NCBI RefSeq assembly: GCF_900108955.1
Contig: NZ_FNYA01000012.1
Coordinates: 1-40,528, forward strand
Length of the DNA stretch: 40,528 nt
Source of the DNA: Flavobacterium terrigena
GTDB taxonomy: Bacteria; Bacteroidota; Bacteroidia; Flavobacteriales; Flavobacteriaceae
Direction: 5' to 3'
Under the pieces are notes generated by a model. It was given only the letters and a program-made list of their open reading frames with translations, made no database searches and was not told where the DNA came from. A program made the position numbers and the translations under genes. This document shows positions 25,501 through 34,057 of the stretch, piece after piece (position 1 is the stretch's first letter; the number at the start of each line of letters is the position of its first letter).

Positions 25501-25714
25501 TTATCCAAATCCAGTTGAAAATCAATTAACTATTACTGCTAAAACTGAAATTTCAAAAGTAGAAATATATAATTTAATTGGACAACAAGTAAAAGTTATT
25601 AATACAAACTCTAATGCAATTCAAATTGATTTGAGTGATCTTAATACATCAACTTATTTAGTAAAAGTATATTCTGAGCAAAATGTTCAAAATATCAAAG
25701 TAATTAAGAAATAA
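19532..25714 (+). CDS. Giant secreted surface protein with T9SS type A sorting domain
   Basis: A 2060-residue cell-surface or released protein. It has a long signal peptide (1-40, ending VMQAQ). Two similar segments, HSGLWSQPGTWDGNKVPTPAD (391-411) and NSGDWNTASTWVGGIVPT (803-820), each open a Gly/Asn/Thr-rich beta region, probably beta-helical. Five copies of a module with a G(M/Q/H)xVxGxxI-type core occur at about 95-148, 171-230, 975-1046, 1047-1124 and 1127-1185. Two Ig-like domains of the CHU_C-associated type contain NWYDAQTGGTLVATGTTYSP (1697-1716) and LIWYDAATLG (1931-1940). The last 75 residues, from LSYYPNPVENQLTI to NVQNIKVIKK, form the type A sorting signal, cleaved during export. 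No enzyme domain is recognised. Frame integrity is good across 6.2 kb. Confidence 0.88.
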   Translation: MKHKLHLIYNPLKGIDVKLQMKLLFSTVFFFCIANVMQAQTVLINPATDGGFNSGSTFAANGWTVANEGVSTVKWALGSAASGTTSVGDLTSASATVTLTAPNPNIIIGHMVYGANIPLNTFVQNIVGTTLTLSQNASATANGVTLGFGKFSGGISVSAIEPTTASIAANTYSVTLATANPNISVGMEIAPIAGFIGANTYVASINGTALGLSKASINGSALAVAQTLSFTATTSAISGNAAYISNDNGFTNSYGGYPTNRTVSFYRNITVPASEKAMTLTFDVKSAPSSGGGWQVWAAPVSQTVTGTDTQVTAPFNYGVNWPGATLISFNSNPQVATTKTTAFIPKSFAGTTFKLIFVWTNGTSAGTLPPAAIDNISLTSRISEEITCAHSGLWSQPGTWDGNKVPTPADSVVLDNDDEVVMIDSRYSGCEDLILAGTNSLVQFAISTVVDELTVNNDVNLAAPGARFNNNDGTNGKHLKVGHNFDVGAGARFDSSFGSGTAFQGRLTLNGSTVQTVTVNATGFVGGSAAGTNAFGNRAGVLNQLEVNNTATGTPNVIWDANGVRINGALLLTNGRVSIPTGKRLILGNFGSINSSNFIVLPGSGFTNGTVSRWMNSPNTRDVQVGTEYPGTDNNHKPFLYPFITGTGLDRTLYLLPDAAPQNVGGITGGEVAVTYTDASTVTSALSITDGSYTINKRYNGNWAFSTPESSSNASSIIYTANATTPTNRVGVYANGAFEALDGSSRLMNASAALTGTHQDGTVQPFVFRKDLPFADLIAAPVYVGVNDASTLNTATGITSANSGDWNTASTWVGGIVPTCTNVVTIAAGHNVTVSTTADAASVVIAKGGTLTNNAGATTMTVGCTNNNNAFYNYGTHTMTAGNLKVNGFVSHKVGSFFNQTGGDIIVDSNDAGNAATSVAFGGTSFKIETSSLNLTGGKITIVDPLVNVTTPISGTTLGSYTLNTQGATGIFTYNGSITGTSASMGNIANMFAVGQVVTGHANIPAGTTITNITVGSFGFPYPPVTLTLSAPVTAPVPAGTPLNFSSMVNNCSAIVLEANTSNANLSLGQVASGSGIQAGSTITGLSFDGFGTEFMVKVTLSLPVITLPTSPITGTEIITFSAVNVGAYSTVLTATNTNIKAGMIVKGAGIKPGTFVAADVTSPAITFSEPIQPGAPTPLVLEFYPFNTQSSGSFIYASPIHYAAGLNHTLQIGDGVSTHNTSVVSNGFNCQFQALGGLFSLGNLTVDAPNGDTRYMNVSSNNINNGYNMNVQNALTITAGSAFRKTFANATVYVGGNIVNNGSLNFPKTSTGLYLGNLINGVAVPTTLPQTISGSGSFMTNQWSLSSGLDNVAFNSITVNNTNAAGVTLNVPDFRVGSSVTMTNGILHTSSAFPLYVGNPDVMSASNPSGSLSGGSATSYIEGPVAYANMSSSNINQLRLFPVGKNGKYLPILISSTGGVELMAEAFDTNSGSVNTTNASNLSTNRWKVTRVGSAGTFTGYNVRIAPTSPVVNNTNIIVHATADQGTYDIVSTPASAITFDAAHFSIPAFPSIVLTTPQTGGFLGNFSYAQGVACTGTPTPGATIASSIAPCSAQPITLSLTTPTTGASVTYQWQSSTNGGSTWTDISGATAATYVATPTVNTSYQCNVTCASTSTGTSTPIAVTVSASAATVTDASICTSGIANLTASGSTILNWYDAQTGGTLVATGTTYSPNVATTTTFYVSSASESTGSVNTLAFAGTGTSSALFKGIAFDVTNRVKLKTVTVYPKNTAALSPITISLYDATGNLVTGTTPVTFVPTLVTGAVGTTSQVVTLDYQIPVGNGYRLVATNGLASTTNTLGNSTAVIAYPTSGPIRLTGNVSALNDVVATTANATNCFHNLTFDEICESVRVPVTATVVNTAAPTGATTQDSCLTGTIADFSTIGTGLIWYDAATLGNVIPTSTVAVLNTTYYVSQTINGCEGPRLAVLASGPCLGTDNFTIANLSYYPNPVENQLTITAKTEISKVEIYNLIGQQVKVINTNSNAIQIDLSDLNTSTYLVKVYSEQNVQNIKVIKK
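19814..23086 (+). repeat. Five dispersed copies of a 55-80-residue protein module
   Basis: Coding repeats within the 2060-residue protein, at about 19814-19975, 20042-20221, 22454-22669, 22670-22903 and 22910-23086. Shared core: hydrophobic-G-(M/H/Q)-x-V, then I-x-x-(G/N)-T, then T(L/I)TLS or similar, as in NIKAGMIVKGAGIKPGTFV and FAVGQVVTGHANIPAGTTI. Copies are divergent at DNA level. A sixth copy is in the next gene. Confidence 0.65.
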
Positions 25715-25725
25715 GTAACACTATA

Positions 25726-25765
25726 AAGTGAGGCAGTTTTTATAATTGCCTCACTTATTTTTTCA
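25726..25765 (+). terminator. Terminator of the type A surface-protein gene
   Basis: AAGTGAGGCA (25726-25735) pairs perfectly with TGCCTCACTT (25747-25756), followed by ATTTTTTT. It starts 12 bases after the stop codon. Confidence 0.9.
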
Positions 25766-25798
25766 AAATAGAATTTTTAATTAATAAAATTTAAAAAA

Positions 25799-28700
25799 AT
25801 GCAAAAAGAAATATCAATTCTAAAAGAAATATTTTCTTTAAAATTTTTCTCTAAAAAAGGGAGCAATTTTAAAGCAAATGTTTTAATGCTATTTTCATTT
25901 GTTTTATTTTCAAATGCTGTGTTTGCACAATTTCCCACATTAGAAAATTTCAATAGTGGAATACCAGCTACTTGGGGAATTACAAGTAATCAAACAATTG
26001 TTAATAACTGGGTGCCAACTGCACCAACTGCAGGTTATTTAAGTACCCAAGGTGTAATGGTAAATCCAGCACTTAACAATACTGAAGGAACAATGACTGA
26101 GTACTTTTTAGTATCTCCACAATTTGTAACTCCACAAGTAACGGAAGTAAGATTCCATACTAAACAAGGAAGCTTTATAAATAAAGGGACAACTTTTGAA
26201 GTAAGACTTTCAACTGCAAATCAACCAGATTATGGTAGTTTTGATGTTCTTTTAGCCTCTTGGACAGAAGCAACATTAAATGTTTCTGCAACAACATGGG
26301 AAGAAAAAATTGTAACTATTCCAGATCTTCCAGCTGGTGTAAATGTACATATTGCTTTTATTGCAAGAACAAATCAAGTAGCTGGAAACGCTAACACAGT
26401 AGGGGATATTTGGTATATTGATAATGCTCGTGTAATTGAAAGTTGTGCGAAAGTAACAGGGATTTCTTCTACAATGTCTGCTACTGGTGGTTTAATTAAC
26501 TGGACACATCCGACAGCTACCAATTTTGAAATTCAAATTGTTGATGATAATGCAGGTATTACTGCTTCTGGAACTCCAGTTACAGGTACTTCATTCAATG
26601 CAACAACTCTAACTAATGGTAATCCATTCGTAAATGGTACAAATTACGATGTTTATATAAAAACAATTTGTGACGGAACTACTGCAAGTTTGTGGGCAGG
26701 TCCGTTTAATGTTCAAACCTCAATTTTGGGTTTAAATTGTGGAACTCCTTTAGTGATTCCTGCGAGTATTGCAACAGGAGCACCATATGTGTTAAATAGT
26801 AATTTAGCGAATTATTATTCGACTACGGATTATACTCCTTATACGACAGTAGGGTCTAATTGTTTTCCAGGAAGTACAACTAATCAATTGAGTGGGAATC
26901 ATGTATTTTTTAATTATACGCCTACAGCAAATGGACTTATTAATATTATACAAACTGTAACTAATTCATCTGGAGGTGGAGGAAACGGTTGTTATAATGC
27001 TTCTTCAAGTGTAATGGTTTTTGACAGTTGTGCCGATGTAGGTGTGAATTGTTTAGCTGCTACAACGACTCAGACTTCTGGAGCAAATTATGGAACTTGG
27101 GTAGGTCAAATTAACGATTTTTATGTAGTTGCAGGACACACTTATGTCATTGTAATGTCATCACCATATGAACACGATGAAAATTCAAATGCAAGTTTAT
27201 GTTTTAATTTTACGGTAAGTAGTGCAACTTGTCCTTCACCATCTCCATCAGGAACAACTTATAATAATTTAACAGAAACAAGTTCTAATTTCTCTTGGAA
27301 TAATGTTGGGAATTTAGTAAATGAATGGAATTATATAGTCTTACCAGCATCTGCACCAGCACCTACAGGGGCAACAACTGGGTTTAGTATTTCGTCTGGT
27401 CCAACTGGTAATATTAATCAACCATCTGGAGTTCTTACGCCTAACACAGAATACAAACTTTATGTTCGTTCTGTTTGTGGTGGTACTCCTGGAAACTGGG
27501 CACCAGCATTTCCTTTTAGAACACCATGTAATCCTTTTACTTTACCATATTACACAGGATTTAATGATGGAGATGCAACAATTGATTGTTGGTCACAATT
27601 GAATCTAAATAATGATACAAATTTCTTTACTTTTGGCTTTGATGCCGGTATCGATAATGGAGGTCATGAAGTAGCTAAAATTCGTCCTCAAGGCTCGAAT
27701 GATATGTTAATTTCTCCACAATTAGTATTTGATGGAGTGACTCAAAAAAGATTACGATTTAAGTATAATATTTACGGAAATTGGGGACCAAGTGTAAATC
27801 CAACTCCTGGACCAGGTTCTTTTGAAATTAAATATTCTGACACTGGATCTGGAGCTCAAAGTTTCACTCAAACATTACTTCCTTTAGCGTCTTATACTAC
27901 AGGATATAATTATGTGGAAAAAATTGTACCAATACCAGCAGGACTTACAGGTGATATAAATTTTGCTTTTATATTACCAGCTGGTGCTACACAAACTGGT
28001 GGACAAACTTATTTTGAAGATGTATATATTGAAGATATGCCAGCTTGTTCTGAACCAGCTTATCCAGTAATCACACCAGGTACATTAACAACAAATTCAG
28101 TTGAAATTTCTTGGACAGCTGGATATCAAAATACACAATGGCAATTAGTAGCTCAACCTTTAGGAATGGGAACTCCAGTATTACCTGGAGGACCAGGAGT
28201 TATTGTTTATAATAACGTGACTTCAAATCCATTTTTGTTAACGGGATTAGTTCCATCAACAAGATATGAATTCTATTTGAGAGCAGATTGTGGTGCTGCA
28301 GGGCAAAGTATTTGGGTAGGTCCAATCAATTTTAATACATTATGTATTGCTCAACCAACTCCATATTATGAAAGTTTTAATGATGATGATGTTAACACGA
28401 AAAAATTCTGTTGGTCAACAAATAATGTAGATGGAGATCCAGCTCAGTGGCATATTAATGAAACTAATGCAACAATACTTCCACAACCTATTGGCTTTTT
28501 TGATCCTTTTGTTTCTTATAACGATTGGTTAATTAGTGTACCTGTTAATGCAGTTGGACCAAAAAGATTACGTTTTAATTATAGAGTATTAACGTCTTTC
28601 ATGGTGCCAACATTTCCAAGAGGTAATTTTGAAGTATTGATGTCTTCAACACCAGACTTTTCAACTTATACTACTTTAATTCCGATGCATGATTTTGACA

Positions 28701-31700
28701 ATCAAGGATTTTTGGAAGATTCAGTTATATTTACTGGTACAGGAGTAACTTATTTTGCTTTCCGTTTGCCAGCTAATTTACCAAATCCAACAGAAACAGG
28801 TATTGTAACAATAGATGATTTTGTAGTTGAAGATGCACCACTTTGTCCGAATCCATCTGCATTAGCTGCTACGAATATCACTCAAACTACAGCTAATTTA
28901 TCTTGGATTACAGGATATCAAGAAACAAAATGGGAAATTGTAGTTCAAGAACAAGGAAATGGAGTACCAACTGGTACAGGAACAACTGTAAATACAACAC
29001 CTGCTTTTAATGCTATCAATTTAACAGCAGATACAGCTTATGAATATTATGTAAGAGCAATTTGTAATACTACAGATAACAGCGAGTGGGTTGGTCCTTT
29101 CAAATTTAGAACGATTTGTAATGCATTACCAACGCCATTTATTGAAACTTTTGATACGACATCAACAACTGAAACTTGTTGGACAGTTTATAATAATAAT
29201 GGAGATAGTAATACTTGGAACTTTAACCAAACAGTTAACCCAATTTTTGGTGACCAAATGGCTGCCTTGTTTACTGGATCAAACGGTAATAACAATGATT
29301 GGTTAATTACACCAACAATTACAGCTCATGCAGGACAAAGATTACGTTTCTTCTATAAAACATTATATAGTGATTATGAAGAAGATTTAAAAGTTATGCT
29401 TTCTACAACTGGAGTTGCCACAAGTGCATTTACTTCAAATATTATGTATGAAAATAACTTTACAACAACGATTGATGCAGCTGGAACTACAACTGGTTCT
29501 AATGTTTTTACAGTAACAGATGGTTCTGGTGTTCAAGTAGGTGATATATTTTATATCCCTGGTTTCCCAATTCCTTATGCTACAACGGTTACAAACGTAA
29601 GTGGTAATACAATAACAGTATCAGCAGCAGCTACAGATACTTTTGCAGGACCATTACATATTGTATTTACTCATGATGTAATTAACAATGTTGTAGAAAA
29701 AGAAATGGTTATTAATTTAGATGATCATTATACATTTACAGGTAATACGAATATTAATATCGCATTTAACACACCTTATTTCCCAGAAAATCCATGGGGT
29801 TACAGAGGTCAATATACTTTTATAGACAACGTAATTGTAGAAGATGTTCCGGCTTGTCCATCAGTAATTAATGTAACTACACAAAATATTTTAGATGTTA
29901 CAGCCCAAACGAATTGGCAATCAACAGGAACAGAAGGTTCTTGGGAAATTTCTTTACAACCATATGGAACTACGGCTCCAGTTGGAGCTACTTTACAAGC
30001 ATATTTACATACAACAAATGCACATCCTTATACTTTTACGAATTTAACACCAGCTACACAATATCAATATTATGTTAGAGCTATTTGTAGTGGTACTTCA
30101 CAAAGTACTTGGGTTGGACCATTTGAATTTACAACACGTTGTGATTATTCAAATGTATGTGAATATAAATTTACAGTAAGTAATGGAAATACTGGCCAAG
30201 TTTATAGAGCGCTTCAAGTGAAACAAAATGAAACAGTTATTCAGGAATTAACTTTCCCTGCTGTTGCACCAGGTCAACCTTTATCAATTGATTATACTGT
30301 ATTTTTATGTAATGGAGTAGCTTTTGATGTGTATTGGGATGGTTTTGGTAACGGAACTCAATATTCAGAAGCTCAATTAGTAATTAGAGACCAATCTAAT
30401 AATATTGTATGGACAAGTCCACAAGGATTAGGTACAATTCATACTAATATTTATACAGGATTTACAAATTGCGGAACAGTAACTTGTCCGCAACCAACTA
30501 ACTTAGCAGTGAGTAACCAAAGTGTTCTATCTTGGACAGCTGGAGGTTCTGAAACACAGTGGGAAGTTTTTGTACAACCTGTTGAAAATGGTACTTTACC
30601 ACAAGCTAATAGTAATATTCATTTAGTGAATTCACCAACGTATACACCAACTGCAGCTGCAGGTGATTTTGTAAACGGTTTAGCAGGAACATACGAATAT
30701 TTTGTACGTGCAGTTTGTGGACCAAATGATAAAAGTTTCTGGTTTGGACCAAAAATATTTGTAATCAACGATGAACCAACTACTGCGGTACGTTTAACAC
30801 CAAATGCAGGAACATCTTGTGAAACATCTGGTATTGATGCTTCATTTATTGGAGCAACTCCATCTTCTGTACCAACAACTTGTGCTGGTGTGAATGGAGG
30901 AGATATTTGGTATGATTTTATTGCCGCTTCAAAAGTGCATAATATTGAATTAAGTGATTTTGGACCAGGAAGTTATTATCAATCTTCTGGTGATGGACCT
31001 TGGCCAAAAATTATCATGTCATTATACGAAGTTCAACTTGATGGTTCATTAGTTGAAAAAGCATGTAGTGATAATAATGTAATCACAACAACATATTCTT
31101 CAGAATTAATTGTTGGAAAAACATATAAAATCAGATTAAAATTAAATAGTGCAATTGCAAACGATAAGAGATTCCATATCTGTGTGACTACACCAGTTAT
31201 GTGTGATTTGGATGCTTTTAATTACAGTTTTGAGAAGTTCCCAATGCAAACTGTATCAGGAATTACTTCAATGGTTGACCCAACAGTTGTTCCAGCTTGG
31301 AAAGTTAATACAGATTGGGGAAATATGTTCTTCATTGAAGGAAACAACATTGGTGTTACTCCTTATGAAGGTGGACAATGTCTTCAATTAACACAAGATG
31401 GTGCTGCAGATTGGGATCCAACAGATCCAAATATTAAAGGATTATACAGAGATTTTGAAACTTCAGAAATTCCTGTTATGAATTACAGTTTTGCAAGTGC
31501 AACTAGAAATAGTGGTGGAACTAAAGTTCAACTGTATGCTGGGCCACCTTCTGGACCATTTACTATGATTGCAGAAGATTATGCAAATAGTGTAAGTTGG
31601 GACTTAATTGAAGGAAATTATATGACAAACAGTATTCCTGTTACACGTTTTATTTTCCGTGTAGAAGGAAATGACATTGGACATCTTTTAGATGCCGCTA

Positions 31701-32983
31701 ATTTTAAGCCAAATACAGATATTAAAACTGTTGATACAACTTTAGATTGTAGTCAATCAAGTATCAATGTGGAAGCATCTGGAATTGGAGAATGGGTTGC
31801 AAGTGCAACAAATCCATCAATAGCAACAATTGCTAATCCAACTAATCCAATAACTACAATTAGTGGAATAAATACGGCTGGTGTGTATACATTCTTATGG
31901 AAAACACGTTATTGTGAAAAAGCATTAAATGTAACACTTTCAGGCTTTACAGAAGTACCAACAGTAACTTCACCTGTTACATATTGTACATCAGAAACGG
32001 CTACAGCTTTAACAGCTACAGCTCCTGCAGGTTATACACTAATTTGGTTTACTGTACCAGTTAATGGAGTAGGTGATGTAAATGCGCCAATTCCTTCAAC
32101 AACTACTGTAGGAACAACAACTTATTATGTTGCTCTAGTAAATGCTACAGGTTGTGTTGGACCAAGAGTTGCAATTGACGTTATTGTAAATCAATTAATT
32201 ACTCCAGTTGTTCTGTTTGGTTATGATAATACTGAGTATTGTGAAAACGGTGCTAATCCGGTATTAGTTCCTGCATCAGGATTTACAACAGGTGGAACAT
32301 ATTCGGCAACACCTGCAGGTTTATCAATTGATGCAAACACAGGTGCAATTAACTTACAAAATAGTTCAGTAGGAAATTATGTAATTACATATAATTTGGT
32401 TGCTAATGGTTGTACACTAAGTGGTACATCTACAGCTAATATTGAAGTAATTAATGAAGTTACATTTACAATTGAAAGCGTTTGTGAAAATCAAAACATG
32501 TTATTAAATGTTATTGCTACAAATGGTTCAGATTTATCAAGTGTGGTTTACACTTGGCAAAATGCTAACGGAACTGCAGTTGGTACTAATTCTCCACAAT
32601 TTAATATAGGTGAGTATTTAACTCAAAATCCAAGTATTTCATTCCCAACAACATTTACAGTTCTTGTAGACTCAGAAGGATGTATAAATTCTGAACAAAT
32701 TACTTTAGATGGAAATAACTGCGGTATGATTCCAAAAGGAATTTCGCCAAATGGTGATGGTGATAATGATACTTTTGATTTAACAGGTCTAGGTGTAAAA
32801 GAGCTTTCTATTATTAATCGTTATGGTATGGAAGTGTTTTCTTTCAGTGGAAAATATACGAATCAATTTGCAGGAAGTACTAATGATGGTAAACACTTGC
32901 CAGATGGAACTTATTTTTATAGCATTTCTTTTGAAAATGGAAAAGCTGTTACTGGTTGGGTTTATATAATTAGACAGTATTAA
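25799..32983 (+). CDS. Giant multidomain adhesin with T9SS type B (CHU_C) sorting domain
   Basis: A 2394-residue surface protein with an extended signal peptide (1-44). It alternates jelly-roll domains of the cleaved-adhesin/choice-of-anchor-J kind (about 45-215, 580-750, 850-1014, 1107-1350) with fibronectin type III domains (about 216-308, 480-575, 750-848, 1015-1106, 1352-1447, 1562-1655). The FN3 domains share SWTAGYQxTxW, YExYxRAxC and WVGPxxF. Later come a lectin-like region (about 1800-1965) and Ig-like domains. The C-terminal 87 residues, with IPKGISPNGDGDNDTFDL, IINRYGMEVFSF and LPDGTYFYSI, are the gliding-motility-associated type B sorting domain. An in-frame insert (about 1222-1290) interrupts the fourth jelly roll. 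PorP/SprF-like and OmpA-family genes follow directly. Confidence 0.9.
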   Translation: MQKEISILKEIFSLKFFSKKGSNFKANVLMLFSFVLFSNAVFAQFPTLENFNSGIPATWGITSNQTIVNNWVPTAPTAGYLSTQGVMVNPALNNTEGTMTEYFLVSPQFVTPQVTEVRFHTKQGSFINKGTTFEVRLSTANQPDYGSFDVLLASWTEATLNVSATTWEEKIVTIPDLPAGVNVHIAFIARTNQVAGNANTVGDIWYIDNARVIESCAKVTGISSTMSATGGLINWTHPTATNFEIQIVDDNAGITASGTPVTGTSFNATTLTNGNPFVNGTNYDVYIKTICDGTTASLWAGPFNVQTSILGLNCGTPLVIPASIATGAPYVLNSNLANYYSTTDYTPYTTVGSNCFPGSTTNQLSGNHVFFNYTPTANGLINIIQTVTNSSGGGGNGCYNASSSVMVFDSCADVGVNCLAATTTQTSGANYGTWVGQINDFYVVAGHTYVIVMSSPYEHDENSNASLCFNFTVSSATCPSPSPSGTTYNNLTETSSNFSWNNVGNLVNEWNYIVLPASAPAPTGATTGFSISSGPTGNINQPSGVLTPNTEYKLYVRSVCGGTPGNWAPAFPFRTPCNPFTLPYYTGFNDGDATIDCWSQLNLNNDTNFFTFGFDAGIDNGGHEVAKIRPQGSNDMLISPQLVFDGVTQKRLRFKYNIYGNWGPSVNPTPGPGSFEIKYSDTGSGAQSFTQTLLPLASYTTGYNYVEKIVPIPAGLTGDINFAFILPAGATQTGGQTYFEDVYIEDMPACSEPAYPVITPGTLTTNSVEISWTAGYQNTQWQLVAQPLGMGTPVLPGGPGVIVYNNVTSNPFLLTGLVPSTRYEFYLRADCGAAGQSIWVGPINFNTLCIAQPTPYYESFNDDDVNTKKFCWSTNNVDGDPAQWHINETNATILPQPIGFFDPFVSYNDWLISVPVNAVGPKRLRFNYRVLTSFMVPTFPRGNFEVLMSSTPDFSTYTTLIPMHDFDNQGFLEDSVIFTGTGVTYFAFRLPANLPNPTETGIVTIDDFVVEDAPLCPNPSALAATNITQTTANLSWITGYQETKWEIVVQEQGNGVPTGTGTTVNTTPAFNAINLTADTAYEYYVRAICNTTDNSEWVGPFKFRTICNALPTPFIETFDTTSTTETCWTVYNNNGDSNTWNFNQTVNPIFGDQMAALFTGSNGNNNDWLITPTITAHAGQRLRFFYKTLYSDYEEDLKVMLSTTGVATSAFTSNIMYENNFTTTIDAAGTTTGSNVFTVTDGSGVQVGDIFYIPGFPIPYATTVTNVSGNTITVSAAATDTFAGPLHIVFTHDVINNVVEKEMVINLDDHYTFTGNTNINIAFNTPYFPENPWGYRGQYTFIDNVIVEDVPACPSVINVTTQNILDVTAQTNWQSTGTEGSWEISLQPYGTTAPVGATLQAYLHTTNAHPYTFTNLTPATQYQYYVRAICSGTSQSTWVGPFEFTTRCDYSNVCEYKFTVSNGNTGQVYRALQVKQNETVIQELTFPAVAPGQPLSIDYTVFLCNGVAFDVYWDGFGNGTQYSEAQLVIRDQSNNIVWTSPQGLGTIHTNIYTGFTNCGTVTCPQPTNLAVSNQSVLSWTAGGSETQWEVFVQPVENGTLPQANSNIHLVNSPTYTPTAAAGDFVNGLAGTYEYFVRAVCGPNDKSFWFGPKIFVINDEPTTAVRLTPNAGTSCETSGIDASFIGATPSSVPTTCAGVNGGDIWYDFIAASKVHNIELSDFGPGSYYQSSGDGPWPKIIMSLYEVQLDGSLVEKACSDNNVITTTYSSELIVGKTYKIRLKLNSAIANDKRFHICVTTPVMCDLDAFNYSFEKFPMQTVSGITSMVDPTVVPAWKVNTDWGNMFFIEGNNIGVTPYEGGQCLQLTQDGAADWDPTDPNIKGLYRDFETSEIPVMNYSFASATRNSGGTKVQLYAGPPSGPFTMIAEDYANSVSWDLIEGNYMTNSIPVTRFIFRVEGNDIGHLLDAANFKPNTDIKTVDTTLDCSQSSINVEASGIGEWVASATNPSIATIANPTNPITTISGINTAGVYTFLWKTRYCEKALNVTLSGFTEVPTVTSPVTYCTSETATALTATAPAGYTLIWFTVPVNGVGDVNAPIPSTTTVGTTTYYVALVNATGCVGPRVAIDVIVNQLITPVVLFGYDNTEYCENGANPVLVPASGFTTGGTYSATPAGLSIDANTGAINLQNSSVGNYVITYNLVANGCTLSGTSTANIEVINEVTFTIESVCENQNMLLNVIATNGSDLSSVVYTWQNANGTAVGTNSPQFNIGEYLTQNPSISFPTTFTVLVDSEGCINSEQITLDGNNCGMIPKGISPNGDGDNDTFDLTGLGVKELSIINRYGMEVFSFSGKYTNQFAGSTNDGKHLPDGTYFYSISFENGKAVTGWVYIIRQY

Positions 32984-32999
32984 TTAGATGTTTGGTTGT

Positions 33000-33034
33000 A
33001 ATCAGTCTGCTTAGTATAATTAAGCAGGCTGATT
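33000..33034 (+). terminator. Hairpin between adhesin and PorP/SprF gene
   Basis: AATCAGTCTGCTTA (33000-33013) pairs with TAAGCAGGCTGATT (33021-33034) through one G-U pair; TT follows. It may be a terminator or an attenuator that lowers expression of the export genes relative to the adhesin. Confidence 0.75.
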
Positions 33035-33107
33035 TTAAACTTTTACACTTAAAAATATGAAGTTTTACACAAGAAATTTCATACTACTAATAAAACAAAA
33101 TATAAAT

Positions 33108-34040
33108 ATGAAAAATAAAATAATAGCATTTGTAATTATTTCCTTGTTTACCTTGCAGTCACAAGCGCAACAAGATCCACACTATACGCAATATATGTAT
33201 AATATGAATGTTGTAAATCCAGCTTATGCAGGATCTAAAGAAAATTTATCTATCGGTTTGTTATACAGACAACAATGGGTAAGTATTGATGGCGCTCCAA
33301 AATCGGCAACATTATCTTTACATAGCCCTGTTGGAAAAAAAGTTGGTTTAGGTTTATCTGTAATTTCAGATAAAATTGGACCAGTAGAAGAAAATAACGT
33401 TTATGGTGATTTTTCTTACACGTTAAATTTAGGTGGTGATAACAGATTAGCTTTAGGTTTAAAATCTGGAGTTACATTTCATAAGGTAGGTTTATTTAGT
33501 GAAGTTAGTCCATATACTCAACAGCAAAATGATGTAGCTTTCAGAGAAAACACTAGTAACATCTATTTCAATATAGGTTCTGGTTTATTTTATTATTCTA
33601 AAAAATATTATGTAGCTGCATCTGTACCAAATATGTTAGAAGCGAAACATTTAGTTGTAAAAGATAATGGCAGCGAATATCAATTTGGAAGTGAAAAACA
33701 ACACTTTTTTATAACTGGAGGTTATGTATTTGATCTTTCAGCACATACGAAATTAAAGCCATCATTTATGGCAAAATCAGCTTTTGGCACACCAGTTTCT
33801 TTAGATCTTTCAGCTAATGCGTTATTCTATGAAAAATTTGAAGCAGGTTTAAGTTATCGTTTAGAAGATTCATTTGGAGCTATGGTAAATTTTGCCGTTA
33901 CACCAAGTTTAAGAATTGGATATGCTTACGATCATGTTACTTCAGCTTTAAATGTTACAACACCAGCTTCGCATGAATTTATGTTGTTGTTCGATTTAAA
34001 TTCGATGAAAAAAGTATCAGTTTCACCTAGATTTTTCTAA
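33108..34040 (+). CDS. PorP/SprF family type IX secretion outer-membrane protein
   Basis: Outer-membrane beta-barrel of 310 residues. In F. johnsoniae SprF is needed for export of the type B cargo SprB, and relatives are encoded beside type B adhesins. The signal peptide is MKNKIIAFVIISLFTLQSQAQ. The mature N-terminus QQDPHYTQYMYNMNVVNPAYAG is diagnostic, and GLLYRQQWVSIDGAPKSATLSLHSP follows. Later strands include YVAASVPNML and the terminal EFMLLFDLNS. I preferred the ATG at 33108; the frame opens at 33057 but adds 17 residues before a complete signal peptide. The OmpA-family gene follows after 17 bases, so the two form an operon. Confidence 0.93.
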   Translation: MKNKIIAFVIISLFTLQSQAQQDPHYTQYMYNMNVVNPAYAGSKENLSIGLLYRQQWVSIDGAPKSATLSLHSPVGKKVGLGLSVISDKIGPVEENNVYGDFSYTLNLGGDNRLALGLKSGVTFHKVGLFSEVSPYTQQQNDVAFRENTSNIYFNIGSGLFYYSKKYYVAASVPNMLEAKHLVVKDNGSEYQFGSEKQHFFITGGYVFDLSAHTKLKPSFMAKSAFGTPVSLDLSANALFYEKFEAGLSYRLEDSFGAMVNFAVTPSLRIGYAYDHVTSALNVTTPASHEFMLLFDLNSMKKVSVSPRFF

Positions 34041-34057
34041 TAAAAAGCACATAAAAA

